Source: JALUUH01 sp964636675
GTDB lineage: Bacteria > Pseudomonadota > Gammaproteobacteria > S012-40
Direction of reading: 5' to 3'
Length of the DNA: 64,000 nucleotides
NCBI GenBank assembly: GCA_964636675.1
Contig: CAZWUO010000001.1
Location: 1 to 64,000, forward strand
Shown one piece after another: positions 54,434-63,499 of this stretch (position 1 is its first letter; every line of letters begins with the position of its first letter). The translations under genes and the position numbers were made by a program. The notes beneath the pieces were generated by a model that did not search any database, was not told where the DNA came from, and worked only from the letters and a program-made list of their open reading frames with translations.

Positions 54434-54934
54434 ATGATAGTATCCTTGATCTGGGCAATGGACGATAATCGGGTCATTGGACTGGATAATAAATTACCTT
54501 GGCGTTTACCGGCTGATCTACAGTATTTCAAAAAGACCACGTTGGGCAAGCCCATCATCATGGGCCGTAAGACGTTTGAATCCTTTGGCAGTAGGCCATT
54601 ACCGGGAAGAAAGAATATCGTAATCACTCGCGATCAGAGGTATGCGCCCGATCCCGATATTACAGTGGTAAGCTCTATAGAGAGTGCGCTTACCGCAACA
54701 GGTGATGTCGATGAAGTCATGATTATTGGTGGTCAACAAATTTACTCTCAGACATTATCACTCGCTGATCGTTTATATATTACAATCGTCCACTCAGAGT
54801 TCACGGGGGACGCTTTTTTTCCTGAATTTAATTTAGCTGCTTGGCGAGAGATAAAACGGGAAGACTGTAAAGCAGATGAAAAAAACCCTTACAACTATAG
54901 CTTTATTCTTATGGAAAGAATAACAACATCCTAG
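54434..54934 (+). CDS. folA: Dihydrofolate reductase
   Basis: The 166-residue enzyme shows SLIWAMDDNRVIGLDNKLPWRLPADLQYFKKTT with the acidic active-site residue in the usual place, PIIMGRKTFESFG, and the NADPH-binding IIGGQQIYSQTL. It is the last gene of lgt-thyA-folA and convergent with the next gene, only 8 bp away. Confidence 0.96.
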   Translation: MIVSLIWAMDDNRVIGLDNKLPWRLPADLQYFKKTTLGKPIIMGRKTFESFGSRPLPGRKNIVITRDQRYAPDPDITVVSSIESALTATGDVDEVMIIGGQQIYSQTLSLADRLYITIVHSEFTGDAFFPEFNLAAWREIKREDCKADEKNPYNYSFILMERITTS

Positions 54935-54942
54935 CTTACCTA

Positions 54943-55305
54943 TTACGCATATAAATCCACTCCAAGCATTTGCTGTATTTCTTGCAATTTATTAAAGTTT
55001 TCATTTTTTTTATAGCTTGATATAGCGCTTTGTGCTTGCGGGTGATAGCGTTCGAGTTCAATTTTGGAAGAAAGTGTTGCGTCGTATTTTTGCGCAAGAC
55101 TTTCCGCGTAGTTTATTTGTTGTACGGACTTCTGTTGTGCTTCAGGCGTAATAGCTTGTAGCATTAAACGGTTTGCGGCAGCTGATTTTTTACTCGGTAT
55201 TGGTGAAATCGCGGCAGCTAACGCGTGGGATTCGATATTATTTCGGGATATTGCTTGCGCGCGAGCGTATAAAAAACCTTGTGAAGATAGGGCGGCGATT
55301 GACAA
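54943..55305 (-). CDS. Hypothetical 120-residue protein
   Basis: The start is TTG (SIAALSSQGFLYARA), without a clear ribosome-binding site and just after a hairpin (55315-55337), so the start is uncertain. The protein is helical, Ala/Gln/Ser-rich and ends QEIQQMLGVDLYA. There is no signal peptide or TM helix. The composition resembles small helical proteins associated with flagellar or secretion genes, but I do not recognise a family. Confidence 0.5.
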   Translation of the reverse strand: MSIAALSSQGFLYARAQAISRNNIESHALAAAISPIPSKKSAAANRLMLQAITPEAQQKSVQQINYAESLAQKYDATLSSKIELERYHPQAQSAISSYKKNENFNKLQEIQQMLGVDLYA

Positions 55306-55314
55306 AGAGATTTA

Positions 55315-55337
55315 AACTTAGCACAAACTGCTAAGTT
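55315..55337 (-). promoter_or_regulatory. Leader hairpin before the 120-residue gene
   Basis: AACTTAGCA and TGCTAAGTT form a perfect 9-bp stem with a 5-nt loop, 9 nt upstream of the TTG start. On the minus strand it is followed by TTTAAATCTCTTT. It could be an attenuator or the end of an upstream transcript. A larger arm pair (55382-55392 with 55449-55458) lies in the same leader. Confidence 0.45.
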
Positions 55338-55591
55338 CGACGCCTTAGAGATGGGGAGACAGGGATAAAAAAATAGACAGAGAAGGGCAGTTTTAGATCA
55401 TCGCAATCGTCGCTGTGGGCATTAGTTACCAAAATATCGCGGCTCTTCAACTGCCTTCCTCCAAAACAAAAAGATGTCTTGAATAACTATAGTCGAAGCG
55501 AACTCAGAATCAAGAAGAGCTGGGTAAAAAATTTTACGCTTTCGTTTAATCACAGCAGCAGACAGGGACTGATGATAAAACTCCAATTAAA

Positions 55592-56827
55592 TCAATAAAT
55601 TATACTGTCTGTATTGGAAGCGCGATCTAGGCCAATAACGGTTTTCGAGTTTTTTGTAGCGTGAAAATTAACAGAATCTAGGTTTGCGCCGCTAACGTCC
55701 ATTTTGTGTATGTTGGCAAAACGAAAATCAGCATGACTGAGATTAGCCATTGTGTAATTTGTCCATTTATTAATGGTGGATACCAATAGTGTTGATCGCA
55801 GTTTTGCCCGTTTGAAGCTTGCCTTACTTAGGTCCGCTTTTGTAAAGTCGGTATTGGCAATGTGCGACCAATTAAAATTGGCTAATTTTAAATTACATTC
55901 GACAAAATCAACATGCGATATCTTTGACTCTTCAAACCGGGCCTCGGTGAGTTTTCCAGCGTTAAAATTAATGTGCGAAAGTTTACTGCGATTGAAATTA
56001 GTGCCAATTGCAATGACATTTAAGAATGTGGAGTTTTCTATATTGGAAGTACTTAAATCCACTATTTGTAATGATGCACCGCTAAAATCTGATTGGGATA
56101 TATGAGTATAGCTTAAATCAGAACCGTATAAATTACTATTTTTCATGTTGGTCTTATCAAATCTAGCACCCAAAAAATTGCTATAACGTAAGTCTATAGA
56201 GGAAATATTGGAGCGCGTAAAATCCGAATATTGTGCTGTGATACGATTAAGTTTTGATAGCGCAAACGAACTGTTTATCACTTTAGCATCATTGAAATTA
56301 CTCTTGCTTAGAATAGAGTTATGCACTACCACATTACTCATATTTGCTTTTCTCAGATTAGCGCCGGTTAAATTTACATTAATGAGAATCGCACCGTCTA
56401 AGTTACTTGTTTCGAGATTGCTATATGCTAAGTTTACATTTGTAAGAATAGCGCCAGAAAAATTAATTTTTGCTAAATCACAATTTTCAAAATTAATATG
56501 CGATAGTTGAGAGTAACTAAAATTTCCATTTGCAATATTACAGTTTTTTAAATGTATATTTTGTATTGTTGTGTATTCTGCATTGATGTTATTGAGCCGG
56601 ATGGTGTTAAGCATCACGGCGTTAGCATTAGTATTGTTCGCTCGCTCTAAAAACACCTGATTATCCATGATAACATAGGTGTGCAAATTACTTGTTTGAT
56701 TTATTGCACAAGCAAAAAGTGTAGGAATAAAAGTGAGTAAAATAATAATCCTAAGAAAAGCGAGGTTGCAAAAAGAATATTTATTAAGGGGGCTAGGAGG
56801 GCGTTTTTGCGGTTTTTTTAGCAACAT
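55592..56827 (-). CDS. Pentapeptide-repeat lipoprotein
   Basis: The start is taken at ATG 56827 (MLLKKPQKR), giving a lipoprotein signal with lipobox LFAC about 40 residues in; an ATG at 56878 is also open. The remaining 360 residues are nearly all pentapeptide repeats of A(D/N)LXX type (INFSGAILTNVNLAYSNLET), which fold as a right-handed quadrilateral beta-helix of about 17-18 coils. It overlaps the end of tsaB by about 35 bp. As a probable outer-membrane lipoprotein it differs from cytoplasmic gyrase-protecting proteins such as QnrA. The role is unknown. Confidence 0.75.
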   Translation of the reverse strand: MLLKKPQKRPPSPLNKYSFCNLAFLRIIILLTFIPTLFACAINQTSNLHTYVIMDNQVFLERANNTNANAVMLNTIRLNNINAEYTTIQNIHLKNCNIANGNFSYSQLSHINFENCDLAKINFSGAILTNVNLAYSNLETSNLDGAILINVNLTGANLRKANMSNVVVHNSILSKSNFNDAKVINSSFALSKLNRITAQYSDFTRSNISSIDLRYSNFLGARFDKTNMKNSNLYGSDLSYTHISQSDFSGASLQIVDLSTSNIENSTFLNVIAIGTNFNRSKLSHINFNAGKLTEARFEESKISHVDFVECNLKLANFNWSHIANTDFTKADLSKASFKRAKLRSTLLVSTINKWTNYTMANLSHADFRFANIHKMDVSGANLDSVNFHATKNSKTVIGLDRASNTDSIIY

Positions 56828-57479
56828 TATTTCGTAAGTAAACTGGAACCGCTTTCTCGGGAGGATAAATTTTTCCATCGATTAAATCTTGGTATGCTAA
56901 GTATGCAATATTCTCAGCCGAAGGTAAAGAATCCGTTTCGAATTCCACCATACTAGTAATGACTTGCTCTGCAAAGCAAGTCCGGTATGTGGTCCATGCA
57001 TCACCTACTGCATACCACTTGACATCGGTTGACGTTGTTAGTGCCTTAGGTTGGCAAAGTCCTTCCGCAGCATTGACCAGCGTGCCCTTATCAAATTTGA
57101 ACGCTCCCCAATAGACTTCTTGCATTTTTGCATCCATAACAACGAGAATATTTTTTTGTTTATTTTCAATATGTGTTTTATGCGCCAAGGCAGCGAGCGA
57201 TGATATTGGAATAATAGGTAGGTTTGCGGAAAATGCAATCCCCTGGGTCACACCGGCGGCAATTCTAAGACCGGTAAATGATCCTGGCCCGCGTCCAAAG
57301 GCAATGCCATCGAGTTGCGAGGGCAATAATTTTTGTTCTGTTAACAGCTGATCACACATCGTTAAAATGAGATCGGAATGACCTCTAGGTGTGAGTTCAT
57401 AAAGTGTTTTTACTTTGTCCTTTATCATCAGAGATGCCGAGCAAGCAGCCGAGGATGTATCTAAAGCGAGTAAATTCAT
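56793..57479 (-). CDS. tsaB: tRNA threonylcarbamoyladenosine biosynthesis protein TsaB
   Basis: The 228-residue protein has LALDTSSAACSASL, RGHSDLILTMCDQLL, and GRGPGSFTGLRIAAGVTQGIAF, hallmarks of TsaB (YeaZ). It scaffolds TsaD in t6A37 tRNA modification. It overlaps the end of the helicase gene by 4 bp, as in the conserved yoaA-tsaB pair of gammaproteobacteria. Confidence 0.95.
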   Translation of the reverse strand: MNLLALDTSSAACSASLMIKDKVKTLYELTPRGHSDLILTMCDQLLTEQKLLPSQLDGIAFGRGPGSFTGLRIAAGVTQGIAFSANLPIIPISSLAALAHKTHIENKQKNILVVMDAKMQEVYWGAFKFDKGTLVNAAEGLCQPKALTTSTDVKWYAVGDAWTTYRTCFAEQVITSMVEFETDSLPSAENIAYLAYQDLIDGKIYPPEKAVPVYLRNNVAKKTAKTPS

Positions 57480-59395
57480 GCTTCAATAATCTCTTCCACA
57501 TTGAAAAAATGGCGAACGTCGTTGATGTTTTGGGTGATTGGCATAGGCGGCAAGCTATGTAAAAAAGTTCTACCATAAAATCGACTTTGAATTCTAGGAT
57601 CAAAGATAACCATGACGCCACGGTCGGTAAAATCCCGTATAAGTCTGCCTACCCCTTGTTTCATAGAAATGACGGCTTGGGGTAGCTGGTAAGTTTTGAA
57701 GGGATCAAGACCAGACTCCCTGAAATTGGTGAGTCGTGCTGATGTAACGGGGTCTCCCGGAGAGGCGAACGGGAGTTTATCGATCATAACGCAGGACAAT
57801 GCATCGCCGCGAATATCCACACCCTCCCAAAAACTAGCCGTACCTAAAAGAACGCCATTGCCACTTTTTTTAAATTCGCGCAATAGAGTACGTTTAGGTT
57901 TACTGCCTTGGATAAAGAGCGGATAAGATGAGTTCTCTAATAGCTGTGCTGCTTCTTGCAAATTCCGGTGACTCGTGAATAACAGAAAAGCTCTACCGCG
58001 GCTACATTCCAGAATATCTAATGCGTGTTTAACTAAACAAGAAACAAACGTGTCTGCAGAGGGCGCGGGCATCTTATTCGGAAAATAGAGTAAGGTGTTT
58101 TTACTATAGTTGAAAGGACTATCCCAGGCATAGCAAATTGCTTTTTCCAGCCCGAGTTGGTAGACAAAATAACTAAAGTCGTTCTCTACAGAAAGCGTAG
58201 CAGATGTAAAAACGACCGATTTGAATTTTTCTATAGGTTCTCTAAATTTGTCAGCGACATCTAAAGGAGTCGTGTGAAAAATAAAATTTCGCTCAGAGGT
58301 TTCGTACCAATGAATTTGCTTGGTTTTAATTTGTATCATTTCGTTTAATAAAGATACAAATTTATCGCAGCGAGTTGAACATAACTCGAGTTGTTTTCCG
58401 CGTTCGGAGAATTCTTTTAGGTAGGATTGCAATGCTACCAGGTTTTCCTGGCATTCCGCGATCGCTGATATAATGTTAGGTTCTCGACTAAATGCAAACC
58501 ATGGCCCACGATTGGGCAGCTGCTTAAGATGGGTTTTGATTTGATGACATGAAAGTATGAGCGGGTCAATATATTTTTTTACGCTGGCTAACAAGTCTGC
58601 GGCTTCTTCTTCAATGGCTTCTAATACATCATGGGTTAATTCTTGTAACTGCCGGTAACTGACCATTTTACCAAAAAATTGACTGGCGATTTCTGGCAGA
58701 TGATGCGCTTCATCGAATATAACGGTATCCGAACTGGGCAGCAGTTCGTTAATGGTTTCTTCCTGTAAAGCAAGATCAGCAAAAAACAAATGGTGATTGA
58801 TGACAACGATATCCGATTTTTGCGCTTCTTTGCGGGCTTCTGCGACACAGCATCGATCTATATCGGGGCAATCTGATCCTAAGCAATTATCCGCGTTAGA
58901 AGTCACTAAGGGCCACACCGGAGAACCTTCGGCGATATTTGCTAGCTCAGAAATATCCCCTTTTTTTGTCCGTAGTGACCAATCCATGATGTTATTAAAT
59001 GCGACGACGTGTTCGCGAGAACTCAGACGTGCTTCTTCAGCATTTTTATTCAGTCGGAAATGACATAGATAATTCGCCCGGCCCTTTAATAATGCAATCT
59101 TTACAGGCAGACCTAAAACCTTGCAAACTCTAGGCAGATCATCGAGAAAAATTTGATCTTGCAAGTGCTTTGTGCCGGTGGATATGAGTACTTTTTTACC
59201 GGATAATAATGCCGGTATGAGGTAGGCGAAGGTTTTACCGGTGCCGGTTCCGGCTTCTACGATGAGCAGCTGGTTTTTTGCAATACCTTCTTCGATTTTT
59301 ATAGCCATTTCGATTTGCGCCACACGTGGCGTATAGGCATCTATCGCAGTTGCAAGCTTTCCGTTAGCGCCGAAAATGGTATTAATTGAGGACAT
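57476..59395 (-). CDS. yoaA: DinG/YoaA family ATP-dependent DNA helicase
   Basis: The 639-residue XPD-like helicase has Walker A EAGTGTGKTFAYLIPAL, DEAHHLPE, and C-terminal motifs LLGTASFWEGVDI and QGVGRLIRD. Fe-S cluster cysteines are visible in ANYLCHF, NCLGSDCPDIDRCC. YoaA acts with the chi subunit in replication repair. No LexA box is obvious upstream. It is preceded by an uncharacterised nuclease-like gene 12 bp away, and tsaB follows. Confidence 0.93.
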   Translation of the reverse strand: MSSINTIFGANGKLATAIDAYTPRVAQIEMAIKIEEGIAKNQLLIVEAGTGTGKTFAYLIPALLSGKKVLISTGTKHLQDQIFLDDLPRVCKVLGLPVKIALLKGRANYLCHFRLNKNAEEARLSSREHVVAFNNIMDWSLRTKKGDISELANIAEGSPVWPLVTSNADNCLGSDCPDIDRCCVAEARKEAQKSDIVVINHHLFFADLALQEETINELLPSSDTVIFDEAHHLPEIASQFFGKMVSYRQLQELTHDVLEAIEEEAADLLASVKKYIDPLILSCHQIKTHLKQLPNRGPWFAFSREPNIISAIAECQENLVALQSYLKEFSERGKQLELCSTRCDKFVSLLNEMIQIKTKQIHWYETSERNFIFHTTPLDVADKFREPIEKFKSVVFTSATLSVENDFSYFVYQLGLEKAICYAWDSPFNYSKNTLLYFPNKMPAPSADTFVSCLVKHALDILECSRGRAFLLFTSHRNLQEAAQLLENSSYPLFIQGSKPKRTLLREFKKSGNGVLLGTASFWEGVDIRGDALSCVMIDKLPFASPGDPVTSARLTNFRESGLDPFKTYQLPQAVISMKQGVGRLIRDFTDRGVMVIFDPRIQSRFYGRTFLHSLPPMPITQNINDVRHFFNVEEIIEA

Positions 59396-59407
59396 GAATC
59401 ACTATTT

Positions 59408-59914
59408 TTAATTGCTGGCCTGGTTTTCCCAGATTTCATCTTCGATAGAACCCTCTTCTTGAGTCCAAACTAGACTTGCAATGATTTTGAATTTGGCCAG
59501 CGACATCGCACCGCGTTTGTTGCGCTTGTTATGTTGCAGTTTATCAGATTCATCAAGGATAATGTCTTTATCGCATTCATATATTTCAACAGGATCATAA
59601 TTTTCGTCCATAATGACTAAAACGACGGAATCCCATTCTTGCTCTAGCTTGAGTTGGCCAATCCGCTGTCCGGATTTTTTTTCATCAAAGACGGCGCGTC
59701 CCTTAATTTGTACCCGTTTTCCTTCGCGTGTGCCCCGGCCAATGGCGTCATAGGCGCCCGTTTTTTCACGGCATAACTCGAGATTGAGTAATTTGGCAGC
59801 ATCAAACTCGGCTATTTCGCTACTGATACCCAAAGGCTTTCCCGTCGCCTTGCGGTATTCAGCCGCTAATCGACGTGCTTCAGCGACAAGTTTTTCGGTA
59901 GAATATACGCTCAT
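59408..59914 (-). CDS. Uncharacterised protein with possible PD-(D/E)XK-like core
   Basis: The 168-residue protein, no signal peptide. The N-terminal half (YRKATGKPLGISSEIAEFDAAKLLNLEL) resembles DUF6998-type proteins of gammaproteobacteria. The stretch GAYDAIGRGTREGKRVQIKGRAVF has the D-x(n)-QIK spacing of a PD-(D/E)XK nuclease core, with an earlier Glu. It lies directly before yoaA, probably in one operon, which points to DNA metabolism. The nuclease idea is inference from a short motif. Confidence 0.6.
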   Translation of the reverse strand: MSVYSTEKLVAEARRLAAEYRKATGKPLGISSEIAEFDAAKLLNLELCREKTGAYDAIGRGTREGKRVQIKGRAVFDEKKSGQRIGQLKLEQEWDSVVLVIMDENYDPVEIYECDKDIILDESDKLQHNKRNKRGAMSLAKFKIIASLVWTQEEGSIEDEIWENQASN

Positions 59915-60121
59915 GATGCGTTGCTTAGAACCCGATTAAAATTAAACTTAACTATATTAACGTACTTAACGCCACAAAACCTAAACCGATGCGTGAGACT
60001 GGCTAAGTTAAGTTTCATATTATCAACTAATAAATAAGCAAAAACAATCTATTACAAGATATATAAAAAGTGAAAACTAGTATAAAGAATTTCCTGATTT
60101 GCCTTCTTATATAGGCAGCCC

Positions 60122-60280
60122 ATGATAAAACAATGGGAAAAATATGATTTTATAACGGCGATAAGCCAAGGAAATCTTTTTTCGGTGGAATCGGATTTAC
60201 TGCAACGTCTCATTTTACGATTAATAAAGGGAACCAGAGAAATTTGTTCTTATTTAGACGAGGCTAGAAAAAAACGATAA
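60122..60280 (+). CDS. Possible 52-residue protein
   Basis: An ATG frame of 52 codons in a 380-bp gap, with AGG 6 nt upstream. The peptide is basic and helical (MIKQWEKYDFITAISQGNLF...LDEARKKR), with no TM helix and one cysteine. Both neighbours are on the minus strand. No family is recognised; it could be chance. Confidence 0.4.
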   Translation: MIKQWEKYDFITAISQGNLFSVESDLLQRLILRLIKGTREICSYLDEARKKR

Positions 60281-60294
60281 TAATTGGAACGGTA

Positions 60295-61086
60295 TTAGAC
60301 AAGCTGGTCTATACTATTTTTTCGATTATTTTCAGTGGGCTTGTCTGTATAATCCGCGACTTTTGTATAGGCTTCGGAAGCGGGTTGGGATTCTCGGTTG
60401 TCGGCTGTAATTTGCTGCTCTTCTATTGCCTGAGTATTTTCTCGAGTTGCTGCTTTAGTCAGTAAATCCGGCGATGTTTCTTTGCTTGATTCTAAGCGCT
60501 CCGTGCTTAGCTCTTGTTGCGCCGTTGCTATTAATTGTACTGCTGATGCGGCTACAGATTGGTCTTGCGATGAAGGCTCTGCGGGGGCAAGAGCAGATGC
60601 TTTAATTTGTCTGGCTTTTCTTAGCGTCGCTTCTGGGTCACCTGGAATGGGTGCAGTGTCAATTTTTACTTCACCACCAACCGCGTAGGATTTACCATTT
60701 GGGCCTTGCTTAAATGTATAACTAGGGCCGCCTTGAGCATACGGACCTGCCGCTGCAAGATGGGCCGCTTCGTGGTTGCGAACTTCTCTATCTCGAATAC
60801 TTAATTCTTTAATTTCTCGTATTTTTTCTTCTGGTAATTCACTGCTTGCTTTATCTGAATCTGACCTTAGCGCTTCCTGGGCATTTTTCTGGGTGATATT
60901 TTGTTCTTTAGCGGTGTTTTGATCGCTGGATTGCAAGCCATTGTTTTGTTGCTGTGTAGATTCTACTGGCTTATTCACACTACTGACTAAATTATATTGC
61001 TCAACCTGTTGTTGAGAATTACTTGTTATGCCTAAGTTTTGCTGATTAGCATATAAATGGTTTGAAGATATTTCGCCGATTGCCAT
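60295..61086 (-). CDS. SprA-related putative zinc metalloprotease
   Basis: The 263-residue protein has Gln/Ser-rich low-complexity ends and a conserved core: REVRNHEAAHLAAAGPYAQGG with the HExxH zinc motif (HEAAH), then GGEVKIDTAPIPGDPEATLRKARQIKASALAPAEPSSQD. This is the SprA-related family, of unknown substrate. No signal peptide is visible. It is separated by 4 bp from a rod-like small gene upstream, forming an operon. Confidence 0.82.
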   Translation of the reverse strand: MAIGEISSNHLYANQQNLGITSNSQQQVEQYNLVSSVNKPVESTQQQNNGLQSSDQNTAKEQNITQKNAQEALRSDSDKASSELPEEKIREIKELSIRDREVRNHEAAHLAAAGPYAQGGPSYTFKQGPNGKSYAVGGEVKIDTAPIPGDPEATLRKARQIKASALAPAEPSSQDQSVAASAVQLIATAQQELSTERLESSKETSPDLLTKAATRENTQAIEEQQITADNRESQPASEAYTKVADYTDKPTENNRKNSIDQLV

Positions 61087-61090
61087 GTTA

Positions 61091-61357
61091 TTAAGCCATT
61101 ACGTCGAGCAAAGTACCGATGAGATTTTTTTCTGTTTGAATGACTTTCGCGGCAGCTTCCACATCACGGCGGTCAGAAATGAGATTAACTAAGCCGGTGT
61201 CTAGGCCTTCACCTAAGGATTTTCCGCTGGTAGGTTGTTCTCTTTGCATTAAATCAATACCGCTGTTAACAATATCTTGTGCGTCTCTACGCACATTATC
61301 CATGCCGCGTTTTATGCCAATGAGGCCGCTCGTAAGCGCAGAATTTTGAATTTCCAT
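61091..61357 (-). CDS. Small protein resembling flagellar rod/hook C-termini
   Basis: The ATG at 61357 follows AGGTGG by 8 nt. The 88-residue protein (MEIQNSALTSGLIGIKRGMDNVRRDAQDI...VNLISDRRDVEAAAKVIQTEKNLIGTLLDVMA) has the heptad pattern of the C-terminal helix of FlgC/FlgE/FlgG and a short N-terminal helix, but no domain between. It might be a minimal rod-like protein. It lies with the SprA-like protease gene. The flagellar resemblance is inference from pattern only. Confidence 0.6.
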   Translation of the reverse strand: MEIQNSALTSGLIGIKRGMDNVRRDAQDIVNSGIDLMQREQPTSGKSLGEGLDTGLVNLISDRRDVEAAAKVIQTEKNLIGTLLDVMA

Positions 61358-61369
61358 GAATTTCACCAC

Positions 61370-61687
61370 CTAGTACTCTCGCTAGCCATAATATCGTCTG
61401 TCAATGAGAGAAATGAATAGTGTAAGCATGAATTTTGCTAATTCATTGCTAATTAAAGTCGCTTTCTGCGAAAGAGATCACAATAAACCTGAGTTATGAA
61501 TGGGTATTAAACGATTGAAGGAATCTTATTTTATTTACCTGGTTTCATATTTGCTTTTGAAAACAAGTCACGGTTAAAGCTCAGGATTTTTTGCTCGATA
61601 CTACATCATCAATACGCTGAGTCCTCGCATTAGCAACATTGAATACGGGCAATTTGCCAACACCAATTAAAGGAATGGAGTGATTAC
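61370..61687. other. Intergenic gap, no gene seen
   Basis: A divergent 318-bp region between the rod-like gene and the HDOD gene. AT-rich, with no frame supported by a ribosome-binding site. It should carry the promoters of both neighbours, but no clear boxes were found. Confidence 0.5.
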
Positions 61688-62596
61688 ATGACCTATACGC
61701 CGGATATGTATGTGGAGAATATTCAATGTTTAGCAGCGCTGCCCGACATTTGCTTGCAGATAGATGAATTAATAGAAAATCCTTATTCATCAGCACTCGA
61801 GATAGCCGAGCTTATTTCTCGAGATCCTGCTCTTTCCGCGCAATTATTACGTATCGCCAATAGTCCATTTTATGGCTTTCCTTCAGCAATCGACACGATT
61901 GACCGGGCCGTTGCGGTTATCGGCACACGAGATATCAAAGATCTCGTTACCTGTGTATCAATCATTAATAACAGCTCGAGCTTGCCCAGCGATTATTTTA
62001 ATTTGCAAGCATTTTGGAAACACAGTGTTTTTGTAGGCATGATAGCGAGAAATTTGGCGAAAAAAACCACAGTGAAAATTTTACATAAGGAACGTTTATT
62101 TCTTGCGGGTTTGCTGCATGATATTGGTCATCTCGTGTTCAGTAGTAAATCATCCGATTTGTTTGGCGTCATGCTTAAGCGTAACTTAATGGTAAAAAAT
62201 GAAGATTTTACCATTTCTCAGAATATCATTTTTGATATGAATTCAATGGATGTAGGAGCTGCATTATTAAAAAAATGGAAGCTTCCTGTGAGTTTTCAAA
62301 ACATTGTGAAAAATAGAAATAAAGTTGCAAACACGGTGGCAGATCGATTAGAAACTGCGATTGTCCATATCGCCAATGTCGAAGCAGGCAAGGCTGGTTT
62401 ATCCGGCTCCATTGTCTACGAAGACGTTTTGATTAACGTGGCTGCGCTTGAAATTACAGGCTTAGATCAATCGCAAATTAGCGAAGTTGTGGAACAAACG
62501 AGTCGTGAGTTTAAGTCTACGATAAATGCATTTGTCGCCACTCCACGAGGAGAAGAGACGAGGCTTAGAAAACAGGCACGGGTTGTTTCTACCTAA
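61688..62596 (+). CDS. HDOD-domain signalling protein
   Basis: The 302-residue protein is a single HDOD domain (CLAALPDICLQIDELIENPYSSALEIAELISRDPALSAQLLRIANSPFYG...LFLAGLLHDIGHLVF). GGAG lies 7 nt before the ATG. The LHDIGH segment retains HD residues. HDOD proteins are output or regulatory modules in phosphorelay and cyclic-di-GMP networks. It stands alone, divergent from the rod-like gene. Confidence 0.88.
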   Translation: MTYTPDMYVENIQCLAALPDICLQIDELIENPYSSALEIAELISRDPALSAQLLRIANSPFYGFPSAIDTIDRAVAVIGTRDIKDLVTCVSIINNSSSLPSDYFNLQAFWKHSVFVGMIARNLAKKTTVKILHKERLFLAGLLHDIGHLVFSSKSSDLFGVMLKRNLMVKNEDFTISQNIIFDMNSMDVGAALLKKWKLPVSFQNIVKNRNKVANTVADRLETAIVHIANVEAGKAGLSGSIVYEDVLINVAALEITGLDQSQISEVVEQTSREFKSTINAFVATPRGEETRLRKQARVVST

Positions 62597-62753
62597 ATGC
62601 TTAAGGTTTGTGTGATAATTATACAGTTGTGGCATATTGCGCTAATTTCTGAATTAAATAAGGTGATCACACTAGCCAACATCTGCTAGTATCAGACTTC
62701 TTTTTCCAACCCGGGAAAACAAAAATCCATTATTGAATGATAAGGAAATTCTA

Positions 62754-63431
62754 ATGAAAAAAACGACTCTATGGGCGTTATCCGCCTTGAGCGTATTACC
62801 ATTTTATGCCTTTGCAAGTGATTTAAAGTTGACGACTGATAAAGAAAAATTAAGTTATGCCTTGGGTGTACAAATTGGTCAGGATTTCAAGCAAAGAAAT
62901 TTTGATGTCAATATTGATACTTTTACGGCGGCAATTAGCGACATGCTTGCGGGCAAAGAACCGCAATTAAGCCGATCAGAAATCACAAATGTTTTTCAGA
63001 AATTACAAAAGGTGCAAATGGAAAAGCAACAAGCAGCGGGCGCTGAAAATGACAAAAAAGGCAAGGCATTCCTTGCTGCAAACAAAGACAAAAAAGGTAT
63101 AGTGATTTTAGAGAGTGGAATCCAATATCAAATAATTAAAGAAGGGACGGGAAAACGTCCAACGGCAACGAATAGCGTGGTTGCGCACTATACGGGAACG
63201 TTAATTGATGGTAGTGTTTTTGATAGCTCAGTTAACCGGGGTGAGCCTGCTACTTTTCCCGTGAATGGGGTTATTAAAGGCTGGCAGGAAATTTTGCCAC
63301 TGATGAAAATGGGTGCAAAATGGAAAATTTTTATTCCATCTGCCCTGGCTTATGGGGAGCGAGGAGCGGGCGCGAATATTGGGCCGAATGAAACCCTAAT
63401 TTTCGATATTGAGCTTATTGATATCAAATAA
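62754..63431 (+). CDS. FKBP-type peptidyl-prolyl isomerase, exported (FkpA/Mip-like)
   Basis: The ATG at 62754 follows AAGGA by 7 nt and gives a signal peptide ending FAFA or YAFA (residue 21). The 225-residue protein has the N-terminal helical dimerisation domain (TDKEKLSYALGVQIGQDFKQRNFDVNIDTF) and a C-terminal FKBP domain (VAHYTGTLIDGSVFDSS, GVIKGWQEIL, IPSALAYGERGAG, FDIELIDI). It folds proteins in the periplasm. A terminator follows. Confidence 0.92.
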   Translation: MKKTTLWALSALSVLPFYAFASDLKLTTDKEKLSYALGVQIGQDFKQRNFDVNIDTFTAAISDMLAGKEPQLSRSEITNVFQKLQKVQMEKQQAAGAENDKKGKAFLAANKDKKGIVILESGIQYQIIKEGTGKRPTATNSVVAHYTGTLIDGSVFDSSVNRGEPATFPVNGVIKGWQEILPLMKMGAKWKIFIPSALAYGERGAGANIGPNETLIFDIELIDIK

Positions 63432-63451
63432 ATTGTTTCACTGATTTAATC

Positions 63452-63487
63452 AAAGGCTAGGGACTGCTTTCCCTGGCCTTTTTTTGT
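63452..63487 (+). terminator. Rho-independent terminator after the FKBP gene
   Basis: AAAGGCTAGGGA pairs with TCCCTGGCCTTT around a 6-nt loop (one G-U pair), followed by a run of T. Confidence 0.85.
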
Positions 63488-63499
63488 TTTGTACTAGTG

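Noticed and set aside
55670..55690. GAATCTAGGTTTGCGCC resembling the repeat terminus
   Set aside because: Only about nine bases match and it lies in coding sequence of the pentapeptide protein; chance.
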